From Pelecanus crispus (taxonomy: Eukaryota > Chordata > Aves > Pelecaniformes > Pelecanidae): 64,000 nt of DNA. The notes beneath the pieces were generated by a model. The model saw only the letters and a list, made by a program, of their open reading frames with translations, had not been told where the DNA came from and searched no databases. Each line of letters opens with the position of its first letter. Position 1 is the stretch's first letter. This document shows, piece by piece, positions 25,050-36,964 of the stretch. The stretch spans positions 61,211,710 through 61,275,709 of the forward strand of contig NC_134646.1 of NCBI RefSeq assembly GCF_030463565.1, in the 5' to 3' direction. The position numbers and the translations under genes were made by a program.

Positions 25050-25124
25050 TCCTGCAGGGCACATAACTCTCCTGTAAGATGCTGAATATGCTTAAATGGT
25101 GGCAGTTAAGCATCTTGCAGGATA
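25050..25124. repeat. Ancient hairpin-type interspersed repeat
   Basis: Arms CCTGTAAGATGCT (25071-25083) and AGCATCTTGCAGG (25109-25121) pair with one mismatch around a loop that itself contains TGCTTAA/TTAAGCA. Outer flanks ATCCTGCAGGGC and GCAGGATAGGGCCC extend the symmetry. The ending GCAGGATNGGGCCC resembles palindromic repeat remnants I recall as common in turtles, crocodiles and birds. The hairpin is seen; the family link is from memory. Confidence 0.5.
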
Positions 25125-25682
25125 GGGCCCTTTACAGTTTGAAGTAACCTTCCTGGAAAGATAGACAAATATTTCATCTTATAAAATTATACTTTTCAAA
25201 TTAGTGCAACGCCTCATGTAAAATGTCTAGATGTAATGGAATGCTTCAAAAATTCCAAAGTGCAAATATTAAACTTAAATTGGTTAACTTTTCATCACAC
25301 TTCAGAATTCTTCCAATAACTATGCTTATAGATTTTTCCTTAAAAATAGCAAAGTAAATATAAGAACCAAAGCAGAGAAAAAAGTATGATGTTCTGCATC
25401 TCACGTAAAAACTTTGAAAATCCAAAAACTACACTGGATGTCAAAAAACTCCCACAGAAATTATTAAATAGCAGATTTCTGTTAGCATAATAAGACAGCA
25501 TTTAAAATAAAGCTTTGGTTAAATAAAAAGTTTGCTAAACTAGGAATGATGATAAAAGTGCAAAAGATTCACCAAATACACAACTTCATTTCCAAGGCAG
25601 GCATTATGCCTGCCATTTACAATGGTTTGCATTGGTTTGTCAGCCTGCATTGTAATAGCTCGGATACCTATAGCCAAACATG

Positions 25683-25688
25683 TTTATT
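25683..25688 (-). terminator. KLHL5: Candidate KLHL5 polyadenylation signal (distal)
   Basis: AATAAA on the minus strand about 465 bases after the stop codon. Two nearer copies lie at 25859-25864 and 26066-26071. The hexamer alone is weak evidence. Confidence 0.4.
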
Positions 25689-25858
25689 ATAGGCAAATTG
25701 AATATATGGGGTCCAATCCTGTAACTTGTTTCACCCAGAGAGAGACTCAATTATACCAGTGGAAGTATATCCATTTATAGCATCATTCCTCTGCATGTTT
25801 TGGGGATCAAGGACCTGGATCTGTAACATTTGATTATTATAGTGAGTTCGCTAGTGAG

Positions 25859-25864
25859 TTTATT
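25859..25864 (-). terminator. KLHL5: Candidate KLHL5 polyadenylation signal (middle)
   Basis: AATAAA on the minus strand about 290 bases after the stop codon. It is one of three possible signals. Confidence 0.35.
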
Positions 25865-26065
25865 CATTTCTTAGCACTTCCTGAACAGAGTCCTCTGCTG
25901 GCAACTGGCTGGTTCCAGCTGATTTTCTTACAAATAGAATTCTTGTAACATATGGGTAACAAAGATGATTTTTTAAAAAGTGCTTAATATTGGTCCGTAA
26001 GAACAACATGTGCATGTTAGCTTGAGACCAAACACTTTGCTGTGGCAGATATCCTGCACCTCATA

Positions 26066-26071
26066 TTTATT
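26066..26071 (-). terminator. KLHL5: Candidate KLHL5 polyadenylation signal (proximal)
   Basis: AATAAA on the minus strand about 80 bases after the stop codon. Use of it would give a very short 3' UTR. Confidence 0.3.
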
Positions 26072-26152
26072 GGTGCACTGGTAGTTTGCTCGAGGAAAAA
26101 AGAAATCATCTGAGTCTACGGAAGAGAATGTCACCTTCATAGAGAAAATAAT

Positions 26153-26209
26153 TTACAGTTTTACAGTCACAACACATGCTCCAGCTCTTCCTAAGCACAA
26201 TGGTGCAAC
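26153..26209 (-). CDS. KLHL5: KLHL5 terminal coding exon
   Basis: Encodes the C terminus VAPLCLGRAGACVVTVKL followed by TAA. It is too short to appear as an open frame by itself; it was found by following the kelch reading frame. The acceptor is TGCTTACAG. The last strand closes the propeller. This matches the human KLHL5 C terminus exactly as I recall it. Confidence 0.97.
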   Translation of the reverse strand, partial: VAPLCLGRAGACVVTVKL

Positions 26210-28356
26210 CTGTAAGCAAAAAAAAAAATAAAATTCCGTGAGACAAACACAGTCAGCTTTAAGTATTTTTTTCCCCCCTAAAACCAACAGTGTTTAGTTA
26301 ATGCTTGTAATAATAGTTGCACAGCTGCAGCAGAGTGGCACTATCACCCACACTCTGTTAACATGACTTAAAAAAAATAGCAAACTGGTCCAAAACCTGG
26401 ATAAAAGCCCACAGAAAAGGTAAAGAAATTTTATATGAGAGAGTGAAGCACTTTGAAAGCAATAGCAAACCCCAAGGGTACAGAACAATTCTTATTGATA
26501 ATTCCAATTACTTGGTATTACAGGAAAAAGAATCCTTTGTTATGGTACAAACTGGACACCTGAGCTAGACAGTCTGACAACTGAGTAATAGTTGGCAAAA
26601 TGATGCATTTTTCTCTCAAACAGAAAATGCCAAACATGACAGGGGCAACCTCTCCTTTTCACTTGAATATTTAATAAAATCCTGTTAAGAGTTCTTGAAA
26701 TCAGAATAATTTCCCAGTCCTTTTTTTTTTTTTTGTAAACAGAGGTTACTTCTGGCAAGACCCTTTTCTGCTGAGATTGTGTTGGACTTGAAAAGAGGAA
26801 GGTAGTTTCTAACACTCACCTTAGCTTCCCCTTTTGAACTTCATAGTATTGGAGTGTGTGTGAATAGCACACTAACTGCTACAGAGATCATCCTGAAGAC
26901 AAAAAAGGGTGTTTATGCCAACTCCCCTATTTCTTTTTTCCCCAGGAACAGTAGACTTATCCTGAGCTGTCTATTGCTCTGACGAACTTCAGTTGAGAAA
27001 ATTCCACTACCTCTTTTGAGTTGTGTGTGAATGAAGTGATGGCGGACTGCTGACATACTAAGAGTGAAGGAAGGTACACAGACACTTCCAAATCCCTCTA
27101 GGAAGAGTTCAAAACTGTCCTACATACTGGAATCACGGGATTCAGTGAGATACAGAGGGTCAAGGCTAAGCATACAAAGGCACATACAGATGGTCACCAC
27201 CTAGACATCATGCAAGATTCATTTAGATGCAACGGTGAGAAGCACCGTTTCTCTCCTCTGGTACATTTTTTTTTTTTCCCCTCTAGCAGGACAAATAATG
27301 CCATGGGTTACCCTTACCAGTACTGCCACTGAAGGCCCGAAGTTCTGGTAAGCCTCCTAGATGTCTTATGTTTTAAGATCTTGGAGCAGTATGCAGTAGG
27401 GGGAAATGGACAGCTCAGTTTTCTATGTTACAAAGATTTTGATAGATAGCAGTTCAGTTCTCTTTTTGAATTAGCAAATTGGGGCTATTAACTGGGATAG
27501 CATATTCAAGAGGTCAGAATTCAGCTGCCTAAATACTGGTGTCTAATGCTATTCTAGATGACCTTGGACATTCATCCTGGCCTGCAGCTGGACTCCAGAA
27601 GGGCCTTGGCTTCTCATAGATTCTTTGCTGTATCTGCCAGCCTTCTGTGGATGTAGATGCCTTAGGGTATCTCAAATGACAGTAGATACCAAAGCACAGC
27701 CTGCCCAGGATGTCCTTGTGTGTGCTCTTCCCAGAAAGGCACATTCCTGGAGCTATAAAAAAGTAAAAGTAACCAAGCTTGAATTGACAATAATGGTTTC
27801 TGATTATGAATTGAAGATTTTTTTTTTTTTCTGAGCTGGGTGAAGGGAAATGGGAAAAGGCTTCCTGAAAGTTGCACACACTGTACATAGCATTCACATC
27901 AGGAAGGGATTATTTACGAAGAGATGACCAAACCCCTGAAGAAATTGATAAACTTGCTGAGAAACACATTAGAGCTAAAACTAATCTGCATTTATCGTTT
28001 ATCTTTGGAATAAGAAGTCATGTAAACAGAACCCTTTATGACAATTTGGGGAACATGTCAATACATTTTATTAACAGTAGTTAATTGTCAAAGTAGTTAA
28101 TTGTCAAAGAAAATAGCTATACTCTTGCCAAAGAAAGAAGGGCAGTTTATTAGAAGTTAAAAACTGTCTGTTCAAGATAAATCATCTCAAGATGGTAGAC
28201 AAAGGAAAAAAAAAAAAAAAAAAAAAGAGAGAGACTTAAAACAGACTAGTAAGAAAGTGCTTCTTAGAGAAGGAGTATTTGAATTCTCCTTGTAAAAACA
28301 GGCACACTTGAAATAACAGGATAAATAGTAGTGTATAGTCTGATCAGAAACTATAC
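26210..28356 (-). other. KLHL5: KLHL5 last intron
   Basis: A 2.1 kb intron separating the penultimate and terminal coding exons. It contains T-rich tracts (near 26721-26735, 27268-27279, 27820-27831) and a 16-base tandem duplication at 28078-28109. It holds no exon, RNA gene or nameable repeat. Confidence 0.75.
28078..28109. repeat. 16-base tandem duplication
   Basis: Two exact copies of TAGTTAATTGTCAAAG, in the last KLHL5 intron. Confidence 0.85.
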
Positions 28357-28528
28357 CTGTGTCCATTCATTTGTCTGGGGGTCATAAGACTCCACTGTAT
28401 TAAGGTATGTTTGACCATCATATCCTCCAACAGCATACAACTTGTCACCAAGAAGACATACTCCCACTGCATCTCTGCTAATGCTCATAGAGGCCACAGT
28501 AGTCCACATATCTGTTTTTGGATCATAC
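28357..28528 (-). CDS. KLHL5: KLHL5 coding exon: kelch repeat 6
   Basis: Encodes [40 protein letters not shown] and [17 protein letters not shown]. The acceptor is ATCTTTTAG and the donor GTATAG. It ends in phase 0. Confidence 0.97.
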
Positions 28529-30853
28529 CTAAAAGATAATTTGTGTTATGCTCTAAAACTGTTGCCAAAATTCAATAGAAAAAACATACTGGAATTGATG
28601 CTCTTCAAGTAGTAGAAAACAGGTATCATTAGGACAGCACAGATTTGGGTATTAATTTCAAAGAACTTTTTTCCCCTAAATACTCTTTGAAAATATTTTA
28701 GTCATCTGGTAACATAGTCAGTACTAGCTACATATCTACTTTGTGCTGCTTTCTGCATAGTAACACATACATATACATACAGCTGCTCTTACTACATTTC
28801 TCATTGTATGTCTAAACGTACCACTCCAGAGACAGTTCTGCTGCTACACTGTAGTAGAGCAAGTGCTTGCTCTAAGTGATAACTACTACATGTCAAAGCA
28901 CAGGCTGTTAAAGTTGAGTGTGGTACTGAAGAGAGTTACTTGCTATGAAAGATTACCATTCAAAAAAAAAAAAAAAAACCAAAAACAGTTTGAGAGAATT
29001 CTGGGGGAAATGCAAAAAACCCTTAAGACAATTTACAGCACTTCTTTAATCATAGCTCCATATCATCAGAAGCATCAGACAGTAAAAGACAGATGGTTTA
29101 CTGAGAAACATTAAATGTGATTCTAGAATAATATCAACATTCTTTGCAAGTCAAACTGAGAACTACATAGGAGAGTTTATGCTATTCTTATGTCAAGGAA
29201 CATATTTTAACCTGACTGAAAGAGACAATGTTAAGATTACACATGCTTACAGCAAAACTGATGTAATCACAGAGCTCTGAAGGGCTCTAAAGAACTACAC
29301 AAAGAAAATACTTTGGCTAAGAGACCATCCTAAGATCACACTTGCTAAAAGCAAGTTTGGAAAATACTAGTCTTAATTTGTTTGCATGAAGAGCATAGAT
29401 AGAATGAGCTCTAGTAATTTTATCTGCAGTTCTCTAGTTAAAGTACTACAGAAATGCGTGCAAGCATAATCATAACATGAAAATACTGCCTGAAGCACAA
29501 GCTGCAAATAGAAGTATAATGTAGTGAAAGAGGGTGATTAGTGAGCTACATATAGAATTTACCTTTCAATTTATGTTATTTTATAATTAATTTATAAACC
29601 AATGTACTTATCTGAGAAGAGTGACTTTTATTGCAAAATGTAGTGGTAAACAAATACTCAGAAGCTTAGTTTGGTTTTACGAAACTGGTAATTTTTTTAA
29701 AGGAACTGTTTCCATGAAGTTGATGGTCCTCAATGTCACCTCACTTAAAGAGCAAGGACAAAATGCATTACAACATTATTCCTATTTATTGAAGTCATGT
29801 GTCCTGTAACTTTGTTTCAGAGAATACTGATGTAGAAAAATACATTGCTTTCTCTTGGGCTTCTAATTATCTTTATTCCTCTCAAAATTTGGTATTTGCT
29901 AAGATAGAGCTTCCTATCTGCAAACCTTTCTGGGGTCGTCTTAGTGCAACTCCCATATGTTAAGTGGTATGGGCCACACTATGTATTTTGGGGTCTATTA
30001 GGACACTGAAAGTTTGAAAACTACAGCTCTGTTTTGTGGTGGTGTTTTTTTGTTTTGTGTGGGTTTTTGTGGTTGGTTGTTTTTTTTTTTTTTTTTTTTT
30101 TGTAGAGGGCAAATCACATCTCCCAGCATAAAGAAATTTAGTAGAAGAAGATGGGTGATGAAGAATCAATTTAAGTGTTGGGAGATAACAGGAAAGAAGA
30201 GAAGTTTTACAATGTGTATGGCAGGGGTGGGGCGGGAAGAAAATTAAAGCATATTCCAGAAATACTTGAAATGCCAGCGAAGACTTCATGTAGTGATGAA
30301 GTATTTACTGTCATTTTTAATTATTTTATGGATCACACATGCTTCTGCAATTTGTAGTAAGTCATTCATTAATAACTTTATGTAAAGACATACCAACTTT
30401 GGAATGACTGAATTACATGCCAGTCTCCCAGTGTCGTCAGGGAATACAAGAAAGAATAGGATATTTAAGGATCCACAAATCCTGACTGTTAACTCCTTTA
30501 AAAGTTATAACATGAACTGATACAGATTTCTTGTGTGAAAGAAGTTCTGCTCCATTTTTAAAAGCATTCAATTCCAACTTGTTCTCAGTAATCAATCATA
30601 ATTCATTCAATGAGATTGTTAAAAAAAATTTCTAGAAGTGCATTGGGGAGAATTCACTTTAAATAATCTGTCTTGTCAACATTTTGAATCATTATGACTA
30701 CACAGTATGTTTTTATACGTAAGTTTTCTCTGCTCATGCTAAAAATAATGCAGCTATTTTATTGAATTTCTACTTACAGCTCTTCCCATAAATCACTCTA
30801 TAGAATAGCACTATTAGAATTACTAGCAGAATATGCCTTCATCAGGATATTAC
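28529..30853 (-). other. KLHL5: KLHL5 intron between kelch exons 5 and 6
   Basis: A 2.3 kb AT-rich intron with a 22-base T run at 30080-30101 and an A run near 28964-28978. Nothing else is recognisable. Confidence 0.75.
30080..30101 (+). repeat. Poly(T) tract, 22 bases
   Basis: An uninterrupted T run in a KLHL5 intron, preceded by a T/G-rich stretch. Confidence 0.9.
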
Positions 30854-31066
30854 CTTTCTACGCAGTCTGACAGCCTGGATGTTAAGTTTGATGCTGGGGC
30901 ATCATGACCTCCTATTGCATACAAGAACCCATTCCAGGTGGTTACACCTACACCACCTCTTCTTTTTGACATCTGAGCACAGAGGGTCCATTTGTTTGTA
31001 TGAGGATCAAAACATTCTACTGACTTAAGACAAGAACTTCCATCTCGACCACCAACTGCATAAAGC
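30854..31066 (-). CDS. KLHL5: KLHL5 coding exon: kelch repeats 4-5
   Basis: Encodes [60 protein letters not shown] and [11 protein letters not shown]. The acceptor is ACTTTATAG and the donor GTAATA. Phase 2 at both ends. Confidence 0.97.
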
Positions 31067-32899
31067 CTATAAAGTTTAAAAAAAAAAAGTAAATAAATAT
31101 TGGCTGAACAAGACAAAGTTTCCAGTGGTGTATGAAGGACTTTCAAGTTTGTTAAAAAGGGAAGTTTAGAAGGAGACTTTCAACTTTCAATAGAATGTTC
31201 TGTTGCGAAAACTCAGGTTTCTGCTCCAACCTTTTCCTATTGTCATGATCAACATGTAATAACAATAATTTACAGAAAATTGATATCTGTAACACAGCAT
31301 TTATGTTCCAATGTATGCATATAGCTAACATTGTCAAAATTACTTACGTGACTTGACAGACAAAGGCCCATTTCTGGCAGGGTTGGAGGGACAAATTCAG
31401 TAGTGGATCTGTGCTACCAACAACTCTGCCCTGCCTCATCTTAGGTATTCAAGTATTCTTCTGGACCCGGGCTTTAGTTTATGAATGACAGAGCCATGTT
31501 AAGTCCCTCACACCCACTAGGTGGCCTAGTTAGCTCAGTTCTAACAAAAAGGTTTCTAGCATTTGGTATTAACAAAGGATTTCAACTATTGGAAAGGCTA
31601 GAAGGAAAAGATTGCTTTTAGGAACACTCCATCACTGATGAATCTTTAAAACTAATCAAATAATAAACTTGATAAAGAGTTTATGCACGCAGTTTAGGAG
31701 CAATCTATGCTTAGAAGCAGAAATGCCCAGCACTATTATTTGGAAAGGTAGGAACTCAGAAGACATTCTAAAAAGCAAGCAACGCATCAGGAGTAAAGTC
31801 CAGTTTGAGAGATCACCTGAAATATCATTAATGAAATCCTTTCATAGCCTAAGGCACATTATAGTATGGTTAAATAATCAAATAAACATTAGATACTGTA
31901 TATGATGATAGTGTGAACAATTTACAACAGTTACTATGAAGCACTATTCAAGATATCCTCAGTGTGGGCAACACCACTGTTTGTTTTTTAAATATACTGA
32001 TCAACAAACTTAAATAAAAACATCTTATAAATACGGTTGACCTACTCGTTCTCAGTAATACTTTTAATACCCTTTAAAAAAATACATTTTCATGGCAGTT
32101 CCCATGTTTAATAACATGTTTAAGGTAAGGAATGTACTGAAGGATATTGAAAAATCCTGTTGCAGTTCCAAAAAGTTCATGACTAAAAATCAGTCTTTTA
32201 TGCAACATAGCATTTAAATGAAGCCCCTCACCTTACCTCCCCCCAAAACATGACAGTTTTGATCACTTATATTTCACGTTTCGGACATGGAGAAAGATAT
32301 ATTGATTTCTCTATATGAAGGTTTTGAGCAAATCATCTGAAATACATCAAGTTACAGATAGATATTACTAGAAAGTGCAGAAGTTACTGCTCCCTCAGCT
32401 GAAATTCTGCATGGACTTTCAAGCGTTTTGACTCATTAAGAGTCATGGGAATGTTTTATAATAATAGAGAAATGTGAGGCTCTAATTCTGGTGCTTTTCA
32501 CACACCTGGGACCCTCTGCTGAATATATAGAAAGCTTCAGACCTAACTCAGGCATCTGAGACCGCAGTTCCAAGGCAGCCCAAGGCACTCTGCTTGCTGG
32601 TTGTTCAAGTTCTTCCCTCTTTCCTGCACTCAATGAGCATTTCCAGTCATTCCTGGACTTGTTGCAGATCTCACAGGACCCTCTGCAGGTGCATTTCAGC
32701 TGTACTAATTTAGCAGGAGTCTAACCTTCCGCCCCAAAAAAGTGTGAAAAGCTATTTGCTACCTTACGATATTCAAACAGCTCAAGGGAGATGCGACAGG
32801 TAGTACATAAGCAGAAAGTGAAAATTTGTGGCCAAGAGAGTGTAAAAATTCTGCCCCAACTACAATACTACTCAGCAAATCAGGTTAGCTTTGTCTACT

Positions 32900-33958
32900 A
32901 TGGTATTCTTGTAGCCACCCTGGCAAAACGTGGTTTGGATAAGCCCACTACAAGACTGGCAGAAAACTGGAAGGACTACTGGGCTCAAAGGGCTGTGATC
33001 AGCGGTATGAAGTCCAGCTGGCAGCTGGTTACTAGTGGTGTTCCTCCCAGGCTGATACTGTGGCTGATACTGCTCAATGTCTTCATTAATTATCTTAAAG
33101 ATGTAACAGAAATCAGCCTTAGCAAGTTTACTGATAATATCAAATTAAGGGGAGTTTCTGATATGCTGGAGGGCTTGGTTACTATTCAGAGAGACCTAGA
33201 CAGGCTGGAAAAATGGGCTGACTGCAGTCTCATCAAGTTCAGCAAAGGCAAATGCAAAGTCCTGTACTTCAGATGGCATGTTCCCATGCAATAGTACAGG
33301 CTGGGAGCTGACAGGAGAGGAGACAGCTTAGCAAAAATAGACTTGGAAGCCCTGGCAGACAGTAAGTCAGCAGTATGCCCTTTAAGTAATGACAGCTGAT
33401 CCCCTTTATTCAGTACATATAAGACTACTTTTGGATGCTGTGTCCAGCTTTGGGCTCTCAGTACAAGAAAGATCTTGCCATACTAGAGCAAGTTCAGCTA
33501 ATGGTCACTAAGATGATGAGGGAGCTAGAGCACATGACATATGAGGAGAGGCTGAGAGAGCTGCCTTTGTGCAGTCGTAAGAATTCTTGAGACAGCTAAG
33601 GAGGCATCTTACTGCTGTCTTCAACCACCTAATGGGAGGTTATATGGAAGACAGATCATTCTCAGAAGTATGCAGTGAAAGGGGGAAAAACAAGTGACAA
33701 GTTCAAACATGGGAAATTTCAATTGGATATTAGAAGAAAAATGTTCAGTACAATGGTGGTCAAACATCGGAACAGGCTGCCCAGAGAGGCTATTGAATCT
33801 CTATACTTGGAGATATTCAAAGCTCAGATAGAACTTGAGCTACCTCAGTTAACTTTGAAACTAGATCCAACCTTAAGGTTGGCCCTGCTTTGAGTTGGCG
33901 TTGGATCAGATGACTCCAGAGGTCCCTTCCGATCCAAATTATTCTACAATTCTATGAC
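32900..33958 (+). mobile_element. CR1 LINE fragment, 3' part of ORF2 plus 3' tail
   Basis: The plus strand encodes broken reverse-transcriptase sequence: SSWQLVTSGVPPRLILWLIL, then LSKFTDNIKLRGV where active CR1 has the FADD box, and RDLDRLEKWADCSLIKFSKG. A stop near 33292 and later frameshifts disable it. Downstream are typical CR1 pieces (TATGAGGAGAGGCTGAGAGA at about 33539, CAGGCTGCCCAGAGAGGCTA at about 33774) and a 3' end GGTCCCTTCCGATCCAAAT then ATTCTACAATTCTATGAC, the CR1 8-base tail motif. The copy is 5'-truncated and old. The 167-codon frame starting at 32791 is part of this element and not a gene. Confidence 0.92.
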
Positions 33959-34089
33959 TCCCAATTGATCTTTATTTTTGTTATAGCTTGATTCAAGTAC
34001 CACTTGTGTTTTGGGATGCTATAGAACAATTACACTTATTCCAAAGGAAAACAATGGAAATCACTCAATTGTGGCCTACAAATAAAGAC

Positions 34090-34460
34090 TGAAGGAGCTG
34101 GAGTTGTTCAGCCCTGATGACAGAATACTGAGGGGGACGTGTCTTTAAATACAAAATCTGTTGCAAATAGGAAAGAAAAGATGCATTTTCCGTGTTCACT
34201 TTGCATAATACAAATAATAATAATATAAAACAGCAAAAGGTATTTAAGACTTGACATGAGGAGAACTTCACAGATGTATTAATAGTTAAGCAGATTGCTT
34301 ACTGAAGTTACAGAAACTTTACCACTGGAGGTTAAGAACAAGATCACTCTGGCTTTGAGTTGTTTAGATATAATTCATTCAGCTTTGGGGTAGCAGAACG
34401 GATTAGAGAACTCCTTGAGGTCACTTCCAGCAACCACAACATAAAATGACCTAGTTGTCT
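34090..34460 (+). mobile_element. Older, degraded CR1 fragment
   Basis: Contains GAAGGAGCTGGAGTTGTTCA and AGCCCTGATGACAGAATACT, then TACCACTGGAGGTTAAGAAC and finally GAACTCCTTGAGGTCACTTC. These resemble successive pieces of the CR1 3' region in the same orientation as the copy just upstream. It is more diverged and lacks a clear tail. Confidence 0.6.
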
Positions 34461-34944
34461 CAATATGCTTTGTATTAGGAATTAGGCATATTTTCACTGA
34501 AAAACAGCTGTAGAAATATCAGATACCACTCCAGATGAGATTCATTCTGCCAGAGCTTACTGTTCTGAGTTAATGCAATATAACATGAGTACGCCTCCAT
34601 GACTTTACGGTAATTTGGAAGTTGATTGTTCAAACTATCACAGTAAGAGGAAATCACTGGAGTCTCAGTGAAAGAGCACAACCATTTGCTCCTTTCTGTA
34701 TGAAGGAGATGGTAACTACTTATTAGCCCACAGAGATGGTGTCTCATAAGTAATACTGAGGGACACTGCGATGCTGTGGGGAAGCTTGCTTGACCTAATA
34801 CAAATTTCTTCATTCACAGAAAAGATACTGGTTTTTAATGCTATTAACAGGTATCTATCAAGAGAAATTACTCATAGTCGTTTAGGATGGTGCTGTAATT
34901 ACATTAAAAAAATGAGATAGAAAACGGAAGTTGCCTTCACATAC

Positions 34945-35107
34945 TTTCCATTTAATATTGCTACACCAACAGTGCTCCTTGGAGTTGACATACTAGCTAC
35001 AAAGTTCCACTGACGAGCCTGTGGATCCCATCTTTCTACCGTATTCAGGTAACTCCAGCCATCATGTCCTCCTACAGCATACATGGGACCTTCCAATACA
35101 GCTACTC
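34945..35107 (-). CDS. KLHL5: KLHL5 coding exon: kelch repeat 3
   Basis: Encodes [40 protein letters not shown] and [14 protein letters not shown]. The acceptor is TTTTTTTAG and the donor GTATGT. The exon ends after AA of a Lys codon completed by the next exon. Confidence 0.97.
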
Positions 35108-35405
35108 CTAAAAAAACAGATATGAAAAACAATCGCTTCTGGATAAGGGGACAAAAAAAAAAAATCACATTTTCCTAGTGACAGTCCAGTGTGCACCACG
35201 AAATATTTGAAAACAAATAAAAAGAAATTTCCTTTTGGTAGTCAATGCTGGATATAGTCTGAAGGAGGAAAGACGTTCAATAAGCAGTTGGTATTACAAC
35301 AAAGTTTCCACCCCCCCGAACTTAATTTCGGAATGTTTTTTGACCAATCCTAAAGCAAATAACCTTTTAAAAATATGCATTCAGCCTTTACAAAACTCTA
35401 CATAC

Positions 35406-35630
35406 CAAGACCATGACGATGAGTGGACATAGGTGGCATTACACTCCAAGTTTTTGTTCTAGGGTTGTAGCACTCCACTGTATTCAATGTTTTCAGTCCG
35501 TCTCTGCCACCAACAACATACAATTTATCATCTAAGACTGCAACTCCAAACTGTAATCTTCGTCCATTCATGTTTGCAACAGGAGTCCACATGTTGGTAC
35601 GAAGTTCATACTTTTCAATGCTTGTAGCTC
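35406..35630 (-). CDS. KLHL5: KLHL5 coding exon: kelch repeats 1-2
   Basis: Encodes [60 protein letters not shown] and [16 protein letters not shown]. The typical kelch Gly-Gly, Tyr and Trp spacing is visible. The acceptor is GTCATTCAG and the donor GTATGT. Phase 1 at both ends. Confidence 0.97.
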
Positions 35631-36539
35631 CTGAATGACAACATATGCAAGTTATAAAAAAAAAAAAGTCTGAATTATTAGGATAGCTTTTATTTCAGCA
35701 ATATGCTGATCCCACAAGACAGCATGACATCCCGGAGCATGTTCTTAATTCTATGTATACAAATAATCTTTTTTGACTTACTCAGGAATTAACTGAAATA
35801 ACCCTCCATTATAAAGGAGGGCTTTCTCAGTGCTTTTCAAGACAAAAAGCATGATTTCTAACTGCTTTGCAGAATCAAGCCTTTAGAAATACAAATGTTA
35901 GCAATATAAAACAACCCTTGTGAAATGCAATTATATATTGAAATCAACTGTTTGTAATATTAGAAAGAAACCTGAAGCTATGTGACATGAAGTACTGGAA
36001 GTGCTAACTTTAAAACAACAAATGAAAGAAAACACTTTCTCTGCCATAACTTTTCTAACTTGCCAGATTCCTTCTAACTACCATTAAACAGTATGGAAGT
36101 GTCTATAAAAAGAAAGTCAAAGTAGCTCTGACAGAACCATTTAACAATTACTCAAAAAGCGTATTTTGGGGTTTTTTTTAATGTGTGTGCAGGTCACCTT
36201 TGTGCCCTTTCTGTCATTTTCTTCCTTTTCCAAATTACTTCCCACTCAAGTAAACAAAGATTATTTTTCACTCAATTCAACACTTCACTACTCAGAAATC
36301 AGATATTCCCTTGATAATTTCAAAACAATCATAACTCTAGCTTTCAGAATGTTCAGTATTATCAAAGCTATGTAGTTTTTTTTTTTAACCTAATAAACAG
36401 TGTACATTTAAGACGTTTCATGTTCTATACTGCAGAATCTTTGAATTTTAGAATTAACATGTTGTAAAAACATCTATCCAACATTTCTTTTAAAAAGAAT
36501 CAAAACAGCTCATCAACTAATCATTATATAAGCCAGTAC

Positions 36540-36726
36540 CTTTTGTGGCATCCATTCCTCCAACTGCAAACAACACGCCCACTGTAGATTTTCTAGGTTT
36601 GGTGCGAGGACTTTGCAACATAGGTCGTCTCTCTGGCAACAGATGGTACTTCATTGCTTCCATAATGAGTTTTTGACATTCAATGTCATCCCTAAAGAGT
36701 GCATTATTTTCCATATCTGCCAGAAA
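36540..36726 (-). CDS. KLHL5: KLHL5 coding exon: end of BACK, first kelch strand
   Basis: Encodes [60 protein letters not shown] and TK. The BACK-kelch linker ([17 protein letters not shown]) precedes the first Gly-Gly kelch strand. The acceptor is TTTTTCACAG and the donor GTACTG. It leaves phase 1. Confidence 0.97.
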
Positions 36727-36930
36727 CTGTGAAAAAGAAAGAAAATTAAACAAGCTGTGTTGCTATAAGCCACATGAAGAATAAAAACAAGATTACAAGA
36801 AAACACTTTATCCAGAGACTTCCACTGCCTGATTTAATATCTATGTATTTTCAAAATGGTCATATAAAAAAGACTAGGGTAAAGATAAACTTGTAATAAA
36901 CAAAACATTCACATTTTAAGCTAAGCCATT

Positions 36931-36964
<34 letters not shown>

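Larger units (their letters stand above)
24620..26152 (-). other. KLHL5: KLHL5 3' UTR and short intergenic spacer
   Basis: Sequence between the KLHL5 stop codon and the edge of the WDR19 CpG island. AATAAA signals on the minus strand occur at 26066-26071, 25859-25864 and 25683-25688; which one ends the transcript cannot be decided from sequence. A hairpin-forming repeat lies at 25050-25124. I see no gene here. Confidence 0.7.
31067..34944 (-). other. KLHL5: KLHL5 intron with CR1 copies
   Basis: A 3.9 kb intron between kelch exons. Its centre (about 32900-34460) is built from two CR1 LINE fragments inserted in the plus orientation, antisense to KLHL5. The flanks are unique-looking. Confidence 0.85.

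Noticed and set aside
32791-33294. 167-codon plus-strand open frame
   Set aside because: Most of it is decayed CR1 reverse transcriptase with the catalytic FADD box changed, so it is a mobile-element relic and not a host gene.
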